Source of the DNA: Synergistaceae bacterium
GTDB taxonomy: Bacteria > Synergistota > Synergistia > Synergistales > Aminobacteriaceae
Direction of reading: 5' to 3'
Assembly (NCBI GenBank): GCA_017405525.1
Contig: JAFRAH010000011.1
Coordinates: forward strand, 1 to 64,000
DNA length: 64,000 nucleotides
Made by a program: the position numbers and the translations under genes. Shown piece by piece: positions 8,949-16,508 of this stretch. A model generated the notes under the pieces. It saw only the letters and a program-made list of their open reading frames with translations. It was not told the origin of the DNA and made no database searches. The first letter of the stretch is position 1; each line of letters starts with the position of its first letter.

Positions 8949-8983
8949 AAAAAAAATCCCCCGCCAATTTTCAGGCAAGGGGA
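8949..8983 (-). terminator. Terminator after gudD
   Basis: Reading leftward, CCCCTTGCC and GGCGGGG form an imperfect stem around an AAAATT-type loop, directly followed by a run of eight T. It closes the tctC-tctB-tctA-gudD operon. Confidence 0.75.
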
Positions 8984-9002
8984 CATGAATTATTCCTGTT
9001 CG

Positions 9003-10331
9003 TCAGCGGACTAAGCAGGGTTTCTTGTTGTCGAACTTCCAGCCGGGTATCAGGTACTGCATTCCGATTGCGTCATCACGTGCGCCTAATCCGTGCTCAA
9101 AGTATAGGGCATTGGCCTTCTTCACCTGCTCAAGGTCAACGTCAACACCAAGTCCGGGCTTCTTGGGCAGGTCAATGCATCCGCCGACTATCTGCATAGG
9201 CTCGACCGTGAGGCGTTCGCGACCTTCCTGCCATATCCAGTGGGTATCTATGCCGTTCATCTTTCCGGGGATTGCCGCCGCGCACTGTACGACCATAGCG
9301 AGGGAGATGTCGAAGTGGTTGTTGCTGTGGCACCCCCACATGAGGCCGAAGTCGTTGCAGAGCTGCCCGACCCTGACGCTTCCGTTCATCGTCCAGAAGT
9401 GTGGGTCAGCAAGGGGAATGTCGACAGCCTGAAGGATCAACGCGTGGAACATCTGCCGCCAGTCAGTATTGATCATGTTCGTGGCTGTGGGCATCATTGC
9501 CGCCTTCCTGAACTCGGCCATGACCTCACGACCGCTAAATCCTCCCTCAGCACCTACGGGGTCTTCACAGTAAGCGAGGCACTCCTTGAGCTGTGGGGCA
9601 ATCTCCAGTGCTTCCTTGAGGCTCCAGCATCCGTTGGGGTCAAGATCTACCCTTGCGTTCGGGAATGCCGCCTTTATCGCCTGTACTGCCTTGAGCTCTT
9701 CTTTGGGCGGTAACACTCCACCCTTGAGCTTGAAGTCCTCAAAGCCGTATTTCTCGTGTGTTGCTTTGGCGAGTGCTACGATTGCTTCGGGGGTTAATGC
9801 TTCCTCGTGTCTCAGCCTGTACCAGTCGCAAGGTGAGTCGGGTTCTTCCTCGTAGGGAAGGTCTGTCTTCTTCCTGTCGCCAACGTAGAAAAGGTAGCTC
9901 AGGAATCTTACGCGTTCCCTCTGTATTCCGTCGCCCATGAGTGCCGCCGCCGGTACGTCGAGGAATTTCCCCATGAGGTCAAGCAACGGTGCTTCAACCG
10001 CCGTAACCACATGAACGCCCGTTCTCAGGTCGAATGTCTGCAGTCCCCTCACGTCGTCCTTGATGTTAGCGTCGAGCCACTTGCGCACGTTGTTGAGCGT
10101 CATCTTGTAGTCCGCAAGCCTTGTGCCTACCACGAGGTGCTTGATGTCTTCGAGTGCCTTCGTGATTTTCTGGCCGCCGGGAACTTCACCGCATCCCAGA
10201 TTCCCGTTCGAGTCCTCAAGCACTACGATGTTCCGCGTGAAGAACGGCCCGTGCGCTCCCGAAAGGTTGAGCTCCATGCAGTCATGGCCGGCGACGGGGT
10301 AAACGTCCATTTTCTTTATCGTTGGTATCAT
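9003..10331 (-). CDS. gudD: Glucarate dehydratase (enolase superfamily)
   Basis: 442 residues; the E. coli enzyme has 446. It removes water from D-glucarate or L-idarate to give 5-keto-4-deoxyglucarate. The active-site set is complete with a constant offset of four from E. coli numbering: the KxK base Lys201/Lys203, metal ligands Asp231 (DLDPNGCW), Glu256 (CEDPVG) and Asn285 (TATNMI), then Asp309 and the His335 base in [15 protein letters not shown] lies 9 bp before the ATG. It follows tctA by 21 bp, so the transporter very likely feeds this enzyme with an aldarate. No kdgD, garL or garR gene for the next steps is present in the window. Confidence 0.93.
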   Translation of the reverse strand: MIPTIKKMDVYPVAGHDCMELNLSGAHGPFFTRNIVVLEDSNGNLGCGEVPGGQKITKALEDIKHLVVGTRLADYKMTLNNVRKWLDANIKDDVRGLQTFDLRTGVHVVTAVEAPLLDLMGKFLDVPAAALMGDGIQRERVRFLSYLFYVGDRKKTDLPYEEEPDSPCDWYRLRHEEALTPEAIVALAKATHEKYGFEDFKLKGGVLPPKEELKAVQAIKAAFPNARVDLDPNGCWSLKEALEIAPQLKECLAYCEDPVGAEGGFSGREVMAEFRKAAMMPTATNMINTDWRQMFHALILQAVDIPLADPHFWTMNGSVRVGQLCNDFGLMWGCHSNNHFDISLAMVVQCAAAIPGKMNGIDTHWIWQEGRERLTVEPMQIVGGCIDLPKKPGLGVDVDLEQVKKANALYFEHGLGARDDAIGMQYLIPGWKFDNKKPCLVR

Positions 10332-10352
10332 TCTTTGTGTCTCCTTTGTGTG

Positions 10353-11831
10353 TTAGTCCTTGACTCCCATTTTTTCGAGAGTTCCGCCCTTCATGTTGTC
10401 CCAGATTGAATAGCCCAGGAATATCGCTATCAGTGCCCAGATCACAAGTGCTATAGGCCGCTGGAAGAACACTGCCAAATCGTAATTATTCCCCTTCACT
10501 GCCTCAATGAAATACTTTTCGAGGTCGCCGCCAAGTATGAAGCCGATTAAGAACGGTGCTGTAGGAAGTCCTATCTTGTTCATGATGAAGCCGATAACCC
10601 CGAAGAAGAGCAGGCACCAGACATCAAACATAACGCCCGAACGTGTCGCATATGCCCCGACTATGCACATGAGGAGGATTACCGGGTACATTCTCGCGCT
10701 CCTGACCTTGACGACCTGAGAAATGAGCTTAATCGGGAAGAACATTACGATGAACATCAAGACGTTGCAGGCCAATAACGCCCAAAGTATCTGGTTCCAG
10801 ATTTCGGGGTTCTGCCCAATGAAGAGCGGCCCTACCTGTATACCCTGAAGGAGGAATGCACCTATCAGCACTGCCGTTGTAGCGTCTCCCGGAATGCCCA
10901 GTGAGAGCAGAGGCACTAATGCCCCGCCCGTCAGTCCGTTGTTCGAGGACTCGGAGGCGATTAGACCTTCAGGAGCACCCTTGCCCATGAGTTCGGGATG
11001 CTTGGAGAAGCTCTTTGTCTGGCTGTAGGCTATGAGTGATGCCGCACTTCCGCCGACACCGGGAAGAATCCCCATGAACGTACCCAGCAATGACGAGCGT
11101 ATGACGTTGACGGTCTGGCCCTTGAAGTCGGAGAACGAGAACTTGCGCGCTCCCTCAACCGTAACGCCTTCTTCGAGGTTGTTGCTCTGCATTCCCTTTT
11201 CGGCCTCCTGGAACATCTGGCAGATAGCGAACAGCCCAATCAACAACGGCAATAACTGGAAGCCGCTGCGTAACTCATTCTTGAGCATATCCGGCACCAT
11301 ACGCATACGGTTGTTCATGGAGAGTTCACCCACGAGGCTCAACAGGACTCCCAAGAAGCCCGCGAAAACTCCCTTAGTCATTGAGCCTTTCGAGAGGGCA
11401 GCAATAACGGTCATGGCGAAAAGGATAATCAGGAATTTCTCGATTGCTGAGAACTTTATGGCCATTCTTGCGAGCGGAGGAGTGAGGAATGCCAAGACGA
11501 TGAGCGATATTATCCCCCCGAAGAATGACGCGGTTATGCCGATCTTGAGGGCGCGCTCAGACTCTCCCCTTCGTGCCATGGGGTAGCCGTCAAACCCTGT
11601 GCAGACGCTCGACGGTGTTCCGGGTACGTTGATGAGTATTGCGGGGATGAGTCCGCCGGAAATCCCCCCGACGTAGAGCCCCAACAGAAGATACAGCGCA
11701 GGGACTAACTGGAATGCGTAGGTCATGGGCAGGAATACAGCCACTGCCATTGTTGCGGTCATTCCGGGAATTGCCCCGAAGATTATTCCTACTGCAGTCC
11801 CTAAAAGCGCAAGCCCTAAATTCAGTAACAT
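10353..11831 (-). CDS. tctA: Tripartite tricarboxylate transporter, large permease subunit TctA
   Basis: 492 residues of polytopic membrane protein (about 11-12 helices). The TctA signatures are present: GAIPGMTATMAVAVFLP and GGISGGLIPAILINVPGTPSS near the N-terminus, and GILPGVGGSAASLIAYSQ with GIPGDATTAVLIGAF in the second half. It is the transport channel of a TTT system. The gene lies 18 bp after tctB and 21 bp before gudD. Substrate cannot be read from the sequence; the neighbouring dehydratase suggests glucarate or another C6 diacid. Confidence 0.95.
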   Translation of the reverse strand: MLLNLGLALLGTAVGIIFGAIPGMTATMAVAVFLPMTYAFQLVPALYLLLGLYVGGISGGLIPAILINVPGTPSSVCTGFDGYPMARRGESERALKIGITASFFGGIISLIVLAFLTPPLARMAIKFSAIEKFLIILFAMTVIAALSKGSMTKGVFAGFLGVLLSLVGELSMNNRMRMVPDMLKNELRSGFQLLPLLIGLFAICQMFQEAEKGMQSNNLEEGVTVEGARKFSFSDFKGQTVNVIRSSLLGTFMGILPGVGGSAASLIAYSQTKSFSKHPELMGKGAPEGLIASESSNNGLTGGALVPLLSLGIPGDATTAVLIGAFLLQGIQVGPLFIGQNPEIWNQILWALLACNVLMFIVMFFPIKLISQVVKVRSARMYPVILLMCIVGAYATRSGVMFDVWCLLFFGVIGFIMNKIGLPTAPFLIGFILGGDLEKYFIEAVKGNNYDLAVFFQRPIALVIWALIAIFLGYSIWDNMKGGTLEKMGVKD

Positions 11832-11849
11832 GGTATGACTTTCACCCCT

Positions 11850-12272
11850 TTACGGAAGAGTTATGTTGAAGACCTGGTAGAACAAGTACCAGACCCCCCA
11901 TGAGCCTGCAAACGCTATCACTGCCGAGATGAGTACGCTCTTAGCCTCGAAGGGCTTTCCCGGCTTCATCTCGAAGAGGACGTTGAACAGGAAGATGAAT
12001 ACAACGCTTGCCCACGCAAAATGAAGTACAGGAAGTGCCATAACGTACAGTATGAAGAGTATGAACGAGCCCCAGAGCTTCACCTTGTCGTAGCCGGGCC
12101 TGAAGAAGTGATACCCCTTGAGGTTGATGAACGGAGTGCCTTCCTTCTTGCACTTTATGGCGCGCTGTATGAGGATTATCACGAAGAGTATTGCGCAGAT
12201 TGTTCCGATTGCGTACGGGAAGAACAGGTGCATATTCCTGATCTTGAGCCATTCCCTGAGCATCTTTTGCAA
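11850..12272 (-). CDS. tctB: Tripartite tricarboxylate transporter, small membrane subunit TctB
   Basis: 140 residues with four predicted transmembrane helices and a charged cytoplasmic loop between helices 1 and 2, the usual TctB form. The start is taken as TTG at 12272 because AAGGGGGTG lies 7 bp upstream; the first in-frame ATG (12263) would leave a 16-bp gap to that site. It is encoded between tctC and tctA. Confidence 0.88.
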   Translation of the reverse strand: MQKMLREWLKIRNMHLFFPYAIGTICAILFVIILIQRAIKCKKEGTPFINLKGYHFFRPGYDKVKLWGSFILFILYVMALPVLHFAWASVVFIFLFNVLFEMKPGKPFEAKSVLISAVIAFAGSWGVWYLFYQVFNITLP

Positions 12273-12297
12273 CTTAATACACCCCCTTGAAATATTA

Positions 12298-12324
12298 AGC
12301 CCTCCCCTTTGAGAGAGGAAGGCT
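12298..12324 (-). terminator. Intercistronic hairpin between tctC and tctB
   Basis: AGCCCTCC (12298-12305) pairs with GGAAGGCT (12317-12324), an 8-bp stem with one mismatch, followed leftward by TAATATTT. It is weak as a terminator. Such hairpins commonly let the binding protein be made in excess over the permease by partial termination or 3'-end protection. Confidence 0.55.
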
Positions 12325-12339
12325 GTTAATCGTTATGAG

Positions 12340-13356
12340 TTACTCCAGGTCTTCAATGTTGGGAGCTTCTGAAAGTACTTTCTTGATTGCGTCGCGCTTG
12401 GCATAGATGAAGTCCTTTGCCTCTTTGCTGGGTAAAGTATTGCCTGCATAGGTCATCTTTGCCATGTCTTCCTGGAACTGAGGATCAGCCTGCATCTTTG
12501 CGACTGCCTCGTCAAGTTCAGCGACCACTTCATCAGGTGTTCCTTTGGGAAGGTAGATGAGGAAGTCCTTGGAGAAGTAGAGGGGCTTTCCGTCCATCGT
12601 TATGCCCATGTCGCCATAAACTGGAAGGTCAGTTCTTCCGGGAATCCTGTCCATTATGCCGACGTACCTCAATGCGAGCTGCTCATCAACGCCCTCTTTC
12701 GTGTACTGGAGGAATGAGCTGTAATCCCCGAAGATAACATCCGCGTTGTTGTCCCAGAGCTGCTGAAGTTTCGTGTCAGTTGAGCCGCCGAGAACGAATC
12801 TCATCTGGTTGGCCACTTCTTCACCGTATGTGTCCTTGAGCCAGACGTAATAGATGACGAACGCGAGGTTGCTGACGCTTCCGAGCTCAACCGAGAGCCT
12901 TACGGTGCGGGAATTGTCGGCCTTGAGCCATTCTGCGAGCTCCTTCATGTCCTTGTAGGGTGCGTTGGTCTTGCCAGCGAAGCATGAGCCGGGGTTCTGA
13001 CCAACGCGCGGGCCAATGACCATGTTCTCGAGGTCATATTCTTCCCCGTAGCTCCCGAAGAGAACTCCGAGATAGGTCATGTCGTGGAAGATCATGAAGG
13101 TCATTCCGTCAGGTGCGGCTGTCCTGATTGTCGCGAAGGCCTCATTTGCGCCGATTGGGTCAACCTTTGAGCTGCACTTGAGGTACTTCTGGAGGTAACG
13201 GTTCACGATGTCGGCAACCATGTAGCTGTCGCCTGAGACTGCCGTTGAGCCGATGACGATACGGACGCGCTGACCCTCGTAGACTGAAGCCGCGGCCATG
13301 GGTGCAAAGCAAAGCACAAGAACAAGGACTGAAGCAATGAATCTTTTGTTCAGCAA
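12340..13356 (-). CDS. tctC: TctC (Bug-family) periplasmic solute-binding protein
   Basis: 338 residues. The signal peptide (about 1-23, ending APMAAA-SV) is followed by a Bug/TctC two-lobed binding fold: VRIVIGSTAVSGDSYMVADI near the start, then PDGMTFMIF, TDLPVYGDMGITMDG and YLPKGTPDEVVAELDEAV. It would deliver its ligand to TctA/TctB. The TTG start at 13356 is preceded by AGGGAG at about 9 bp, and the signal peptide begins there. The substrate is inferred from gudD, two genes on. Confidence 0.92.
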   Translation of the reverse strand: MLNKRFIASVLVLVLCFAPMAAASVYEGQRVRIVIGSTAVSGDSYMVADIVNRYLQKYLKCSSKVDPIGANEAFATIRTAAPDGMTFMIFHDMTYLGVLFGSYGEEYDLENMVIGPRVGQNPGSCFAGKTNAPYKDMKELAEWLKADNSRTVRLSVELGSVSNLAFVIYYVWLKDTYGEEVANQMRFVLGGSTDTKLQQLWDNNADVIFGDYSSFLQYTKEGVDEQLALRYVGIMDRIPGRTDLPVYGDMGITMDGKPLYFSKDFLIYLPKGTPDEVVAELDEAVAKMQADPQFQEDMAKMTYAGNTLPSKEAKDFIYAKRDAIKKVLSEAPNIEDLE

Positions 13357-13412
13357 AACAGATCTCTCCCTGCTGTATAGATTTGGATTGTATAAAGAAT
13401 TTGGGTAAGAAA

Positions 13413-13421
13413 ATTATATCA
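13413..13421 (-). promoter_or_regulatory. Extended -10 promoter of the tctCBA-gudD operon
   Basis: Reading leftward, TGATATAAT is a perfect extended -10 (TGn plus TATAAT). No good -35 is present; the matching position lies at the edge of the upstream terminator. It is about 55 bp before the tctC start. Confidence 0.5.
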
Positions 13422-13428
13422 TGCACGC

Positions 13429-13465
13429 AAAAAAAAACAGCCTCCGTTCACTTTAACGGAAGCTG
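13429..13465 (-). terminator. Terminator of the sulfatase-family gene
   Basis: Reading leftward, CAGCTTCCGTT (13465-13455) and AACGGAGGCTG (13448-13438) form a long stem with one mismatch, followed by nine T. Nearly the same hairpin occurs at 14755-14790. Confidence 0.9.
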
Positions 13466-13475
13466 CTGCCATTGC

Positions 13476-14704
13476 CTACTTGTACATTTTGAGCATACCC
13501 AGTATTGACTTGCCTGCCTTGGCCATGAAGCCCTTGAAGTCGCGCATAAGGTACCTTAGCCTCGTTATCATGAGTTTCTTTGGCTTGGAGCCGTCATAGT
13601 GATGCCATGAAGATATCCACCTGCCTCCGCTCGTGATTCTGCGGATATGTTCTGCCTTCACACAGCTTGCGAAAACGCTGGCCTTCTCTGAGAGTATGGC
13701 TGTGAACTTTTCTTTTTCCTCGCCGGTAATGTCATAGTCAGCCTCCCAGGTGAGATTACTCCCTGTACAGGCAAGCCCCCTCGCTGTTCTCACCCCCCAG
13801 ATGTCAACCTCACCGCTCCCCGAATGCATCCCAAGGTAGTCCTCGAAAAGCAACATATCATGGCCCGGCGTGGTGAACATGTTGCGTCCCTCTATGGCGT
13901 TCTGGTTGTAGGGTATACCGCAGGCATCAAGAACGGTGGGGTAAACGTCCATGATGCTGGAGAGCCTTTCGTTTCTGGACAGGACAGTATCGCCCTTCCT
14001 CCGAACAAACATCATGATACGGGTTCTTGCCTTGCCGAGAACTTTTAGGGGGGTGTCGAAATTCTCATCACGTTCCTTAAAGCCATGATCCGAGTAAAAG
14101 ACTGTGAGGTCGAAATCGTCAATTGGGAGGTTTGACCTTATGCATTCAAGTATTCCGGCAGACATTCCGAGGCCGTGCCTGCGTACGTGCTTGGTGATAG
14201 AGAAGTAATTATCGACGACGTTGTGGAAATCCCCGAAACGAAGGACGGTCAGTGAGTTGTCTTTTACCTTCAGGCTTTTCAGGTATTCCGGGAGGTTTAC
14301 GCCGTGTGAGAAAGTATCTTCCGGGGCTGGCCTGCCCTCAAAGAACGGAAAGGAAGGAGATATTTCTTTGTCATTTACTGCGCGGTGCTGTAAGTATGGC
14401 TCGAAAATGTTGAAGCTGTAGCCATTATCCCGAAAGGTCCGCATCAGGTTGGGCATATTGTCGTTCATGTAGTAGAGCGGGTATTTGCCCCGTATGTTGC
14501 AGCCGTTGAACTTGGGATAATTTGACGACCAAAGGCAGCCGTGGCTTCTGGGGGTATCAGGAGCAGGGGTATAGCACTCAGTGAATATTACCCCCCCCCC
14601 CATTGTTTGAGCTCTCTGTCCAAAGCACTCTCAGGCTGTGAGCTGTCCCATAAGTTCAGGAGACCCGGCCTGAGCATGTCAATGAAGATAAACAGAATTT
14701 TCAT
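13476..14704 (-). CDS. Sulfatase / alkaline-phosphatase superfamily hydrolase, frameshifted at a poly-G tract
   Basis: The downstream frame (13476-14603, 375 residues) carries the core of a sulfatase-superfamily enzyme: PAPDTPRSHG near the expected nucleophile and FYSDHGF, a metal-ligand motif. The true N-terminus lies in another frame: ATG at 14704, after AAGGAAG, reads MKILFIFIDMLRPGLL, the usual first strand with its metal Asp. That frame enters an 11-G run (14601-14591) and stops at TAA straight after it. Nine or twelve G would join both parts into one 409-residue protein. The gene is off as sequenced. Either the tract is phase-variable or the assembly has a homopolymer error. The substrate is unknown; a surface-glycan or lipid modifier is one possibility. 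Confidence 0.8.
14591..14601 (-). repeat. 11-G homopolymer tract in the sulfatase-family gene
   Basis: Eleven consecutive C on the plus strand (G on the coding strand) about 35 codons into the reading frame. The length puts the downstream 374 codons out of frame. It is the longest single-base tract I saw in the window. Confidence 0.95.
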
Positions 14705-14754
14705 GTGTACACTTCCTTATGTTGTTGTGAGACTATGACATTATACAGCACCAT

Positions 14755-14790
14755 AAAAAAACAGCCTCCGTTTATCTCAACGAAAGCTGT
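14755..14790 (-). terminator. Terminator of the htpG / Glu-Pro-rich gene pair
   Basis: Reading leftward, ACAGCTTTCGTT and AACGGAGGCTGT form a stem with two mismatches, followed by seven T. Sequence and layout match the terminator at 13429-13465, so the two are related copies. Confidence 0.85.
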
Positions 14791-14816
14791 TGTTATGTCG
14801 TTCTCATTATGTGCCT

Positions 14817-16505
14817 CTAACCGTCCCCGAAAAGTCCGAGTATATCCGACAGGTCAACAGATGCATCTTCCTCCTCAACACGTGTCTTGATTTCGGCTGT
14901 CTCGTCCTCAAGTTTCTTGCGGGCCTCAAGGATATTCTTTGCCTGTTCGAGCTGCTTGATGGCCGCTGACCTGTAGCCTATATCGTAAAGCAACATGGCC
15001 GCGTTCGTGATGTAGCCTCCTAGGAATGCCTCGAACTTCCTTTCATCAGCCACTGAGGAATCTTCACCGTCCTGGAACTTGTCGGTATATTTCTTTGCGA
15101 ACTTCTCGACTTCCCACGAGAGAAGATCCTTGCTGATTGCCGAGAGCTCATCAAGCATCTTGTCGAACTCCGTCTTGGTCGAGACCCTGTCCACGTAGCG
15201 TTCACCTGAAGTAAAATCGTAGTCGAGTGTCGCGCCGCTATAGTCCTTTGAGGGTTTGGGTTCTTCGGGCTCTTGTTCAGGCTCAGGGCTGGGCTCAGGC
15301 TCCGGGGCTTCCTGCTGGGCTTCGGGCTCTGGTTCATGTTCAGTCGGTATTCGTGGCTCTGGTTCTGCTTCAGGTTCAGGCTGTAATTCAGTCTGTGGTT
15401 CAGGTTCAACGTCAGGCGAGGCTTCGGGTTCCTGCGCATCATCAAGCAGTGAGTTCTCGTCATAGTCGGCTTCATTGTCCTGCGGCTCTTCTGGTTTTGC
15501 GGCAGTCTCCATATCTTCCGGTTCTTGAGGCTCTTCCTGTTCTTCCTGCTCATCCTGCGCAGCTTCCTCAACTTCTCCTGTAACATCTTCAGGAGCTTCA
15601 ACAAACCCTGTTTCCTCGTCAGATGGTTCTTCTTCCTGAATCTCCAGAACATCAGCACTGCCCCCGTCAGCTTCAGGAACATGAACGCCCTCACTATCAG
15701 CCGGAGGTTCTTCAATCCCGCTAAAAGTTTCAGCATAATCCTCTGGTTCAGCCTCCTCAAGTTCCGGCGGTGCTTCATGCTCTGTGATTTCTTCCTGCAC
15801 ATCAGCCTCTTCTGGTAGTGTCTCAGGTTCAGGGGTAATTTCGGCCTCTGGTTCATCCGGCTGTTCCTGCAAAGTTTCGTGGGCTTCTTGGGCTTCCTGT
15901 GAAGGTTCAGGCAGAGGCGGTTCTGCAGCTGGTATTTTCTGCAAGGCTTCGGCAATGGCCTTCAAGGACGCATCAGCTTCGGGCGGCAAGGCTTGTAGTG
16001 CTTTGAGGAACGCTTCAGCCTTGTGGACGATTTCCATCAACACGGCAGATTCTCCCGGCGTATCGTCTGCTTCAGGTTCAGCGGGGAGCTCGTCCTGTGA
16101 TTCTTCATGAGGCTCTTCCGGCTGTAACTCCGGCCCATCTTCAGGTTCGGGCTCGGTAATCTCGTCCATTACCGGCTCATGGTCAGTCTCGGCCTGTGGT
16201 TCTTCCGTAGCTTCTTCGTGTTCGGGTTCTGGCAAAATCTCAGGCTGTAAGGCTTCCGGGGCTTCATCCGTGATTTCCGGCACTAACTCAGCTTGCGGCT
16301 CTTCATGCTCAGGTTCAGGCGCGTGTGCTTCCTCCGGCTCTTCAGTCTTGGCATCAATCAGCCTGTTAAGTTCCTCCAGCTTTTTGGGTTCAAGCTCCTC
16401 AAGTTCCTGCTCTTCCTCCTCAATAACGGGAGGCAGCTTCAATTCTTCCTGTACAGGTTCAGGCTTTGGCTTGTTCCTGAGCTGTGCTACACGTAAGAAC
16501 GGCAT
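14817..16505 (-). CDS. Acidic Glu/Pro-rich protein with conserved-looking helical C-terminus, unknown function
   Basis: 562 residues. A short basic start (residues 1-15) leads into a very acidic, Pro/Glu-rich low-complexity region of about 400 residues built from loose EPEPE-type repeats. That region is interrupted by a helical island (about 151-192, MEIVHKAEAFLKALQALP). The C-terminal 142 residues are ordinary in composition and mainly helical (LSWEVEKFAKKYTDKF, AIKQLEQAKNILEARKKLEDE), ending LSDILGLFGDG. No signal peptide or membrane helix is seen. The ATG lies 3 bp after the htpG stop with GAGGGACGG ahead of it, so the pair is co-translated. I do not recognise the family. A flexible spacer holding a C-terminal domain away from an anchor is a guess. 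Confidence 0.8.
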   Translation of the reverse strand: MPFLRVAQLRNKPKPEPVQEELKLPPVIEEEEQELEELEPKKLEELNRLIDAKTEEPEEAHAPEPEHEEPQAELVPEITDEAPEALQPEILPEPEHEEATEEPQAETDHEPVMDEITEPEPEDGPELQPEEPHEESQDELPAEPEADDTPGESAVLMEIVHKAEAFLKALQALPPEADASLKAIAEALQKIPAAEPPLPEPSQEAQEAHETLQEQPDEPEAEITPEPETLPEEADVQEEITEHEAPPELEEAEPEDYAETFSGIEEPPADSEGVHVPEADGGSADVLEIQEEEPSDEETGFVEAPEDVTGEVEEAAQDEQEEQEEPQEPEDMETAAKPEEPQDNEADYDENSLLDDAQEPEASPDVEPEPQTELQPEPEAEPEPRIPTEHEPEPEAQQEAPEPEPSPEPEQEPEEPKPSKDYSGATLDYDFTSGERYVDRVSTKTEFDKMLDELSAISKDLLSWEVEKFAKKYTDKFQDGEDSSVADERKFEAFLGGYITNAAMLLYDIGYRSAAIKQLEQAKNILEARKKLEDETAEIKTRVEEEDASVDLSDILGLFGDG

Positions 16506-16508
16506 CGT

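Noticed and set aside
15020-15955. Long open frames opposite and alongside the Glu/Pro-rich gene (for example a 311-residue Lys/Arg/Leu-rich frame and Ser/Gly-rich plus-strand frames)
   Set aside because: They are frame shadows of biased GAA/GAG/CCN codons, have no ribosome-binding sites and have composition unlike real proteins.
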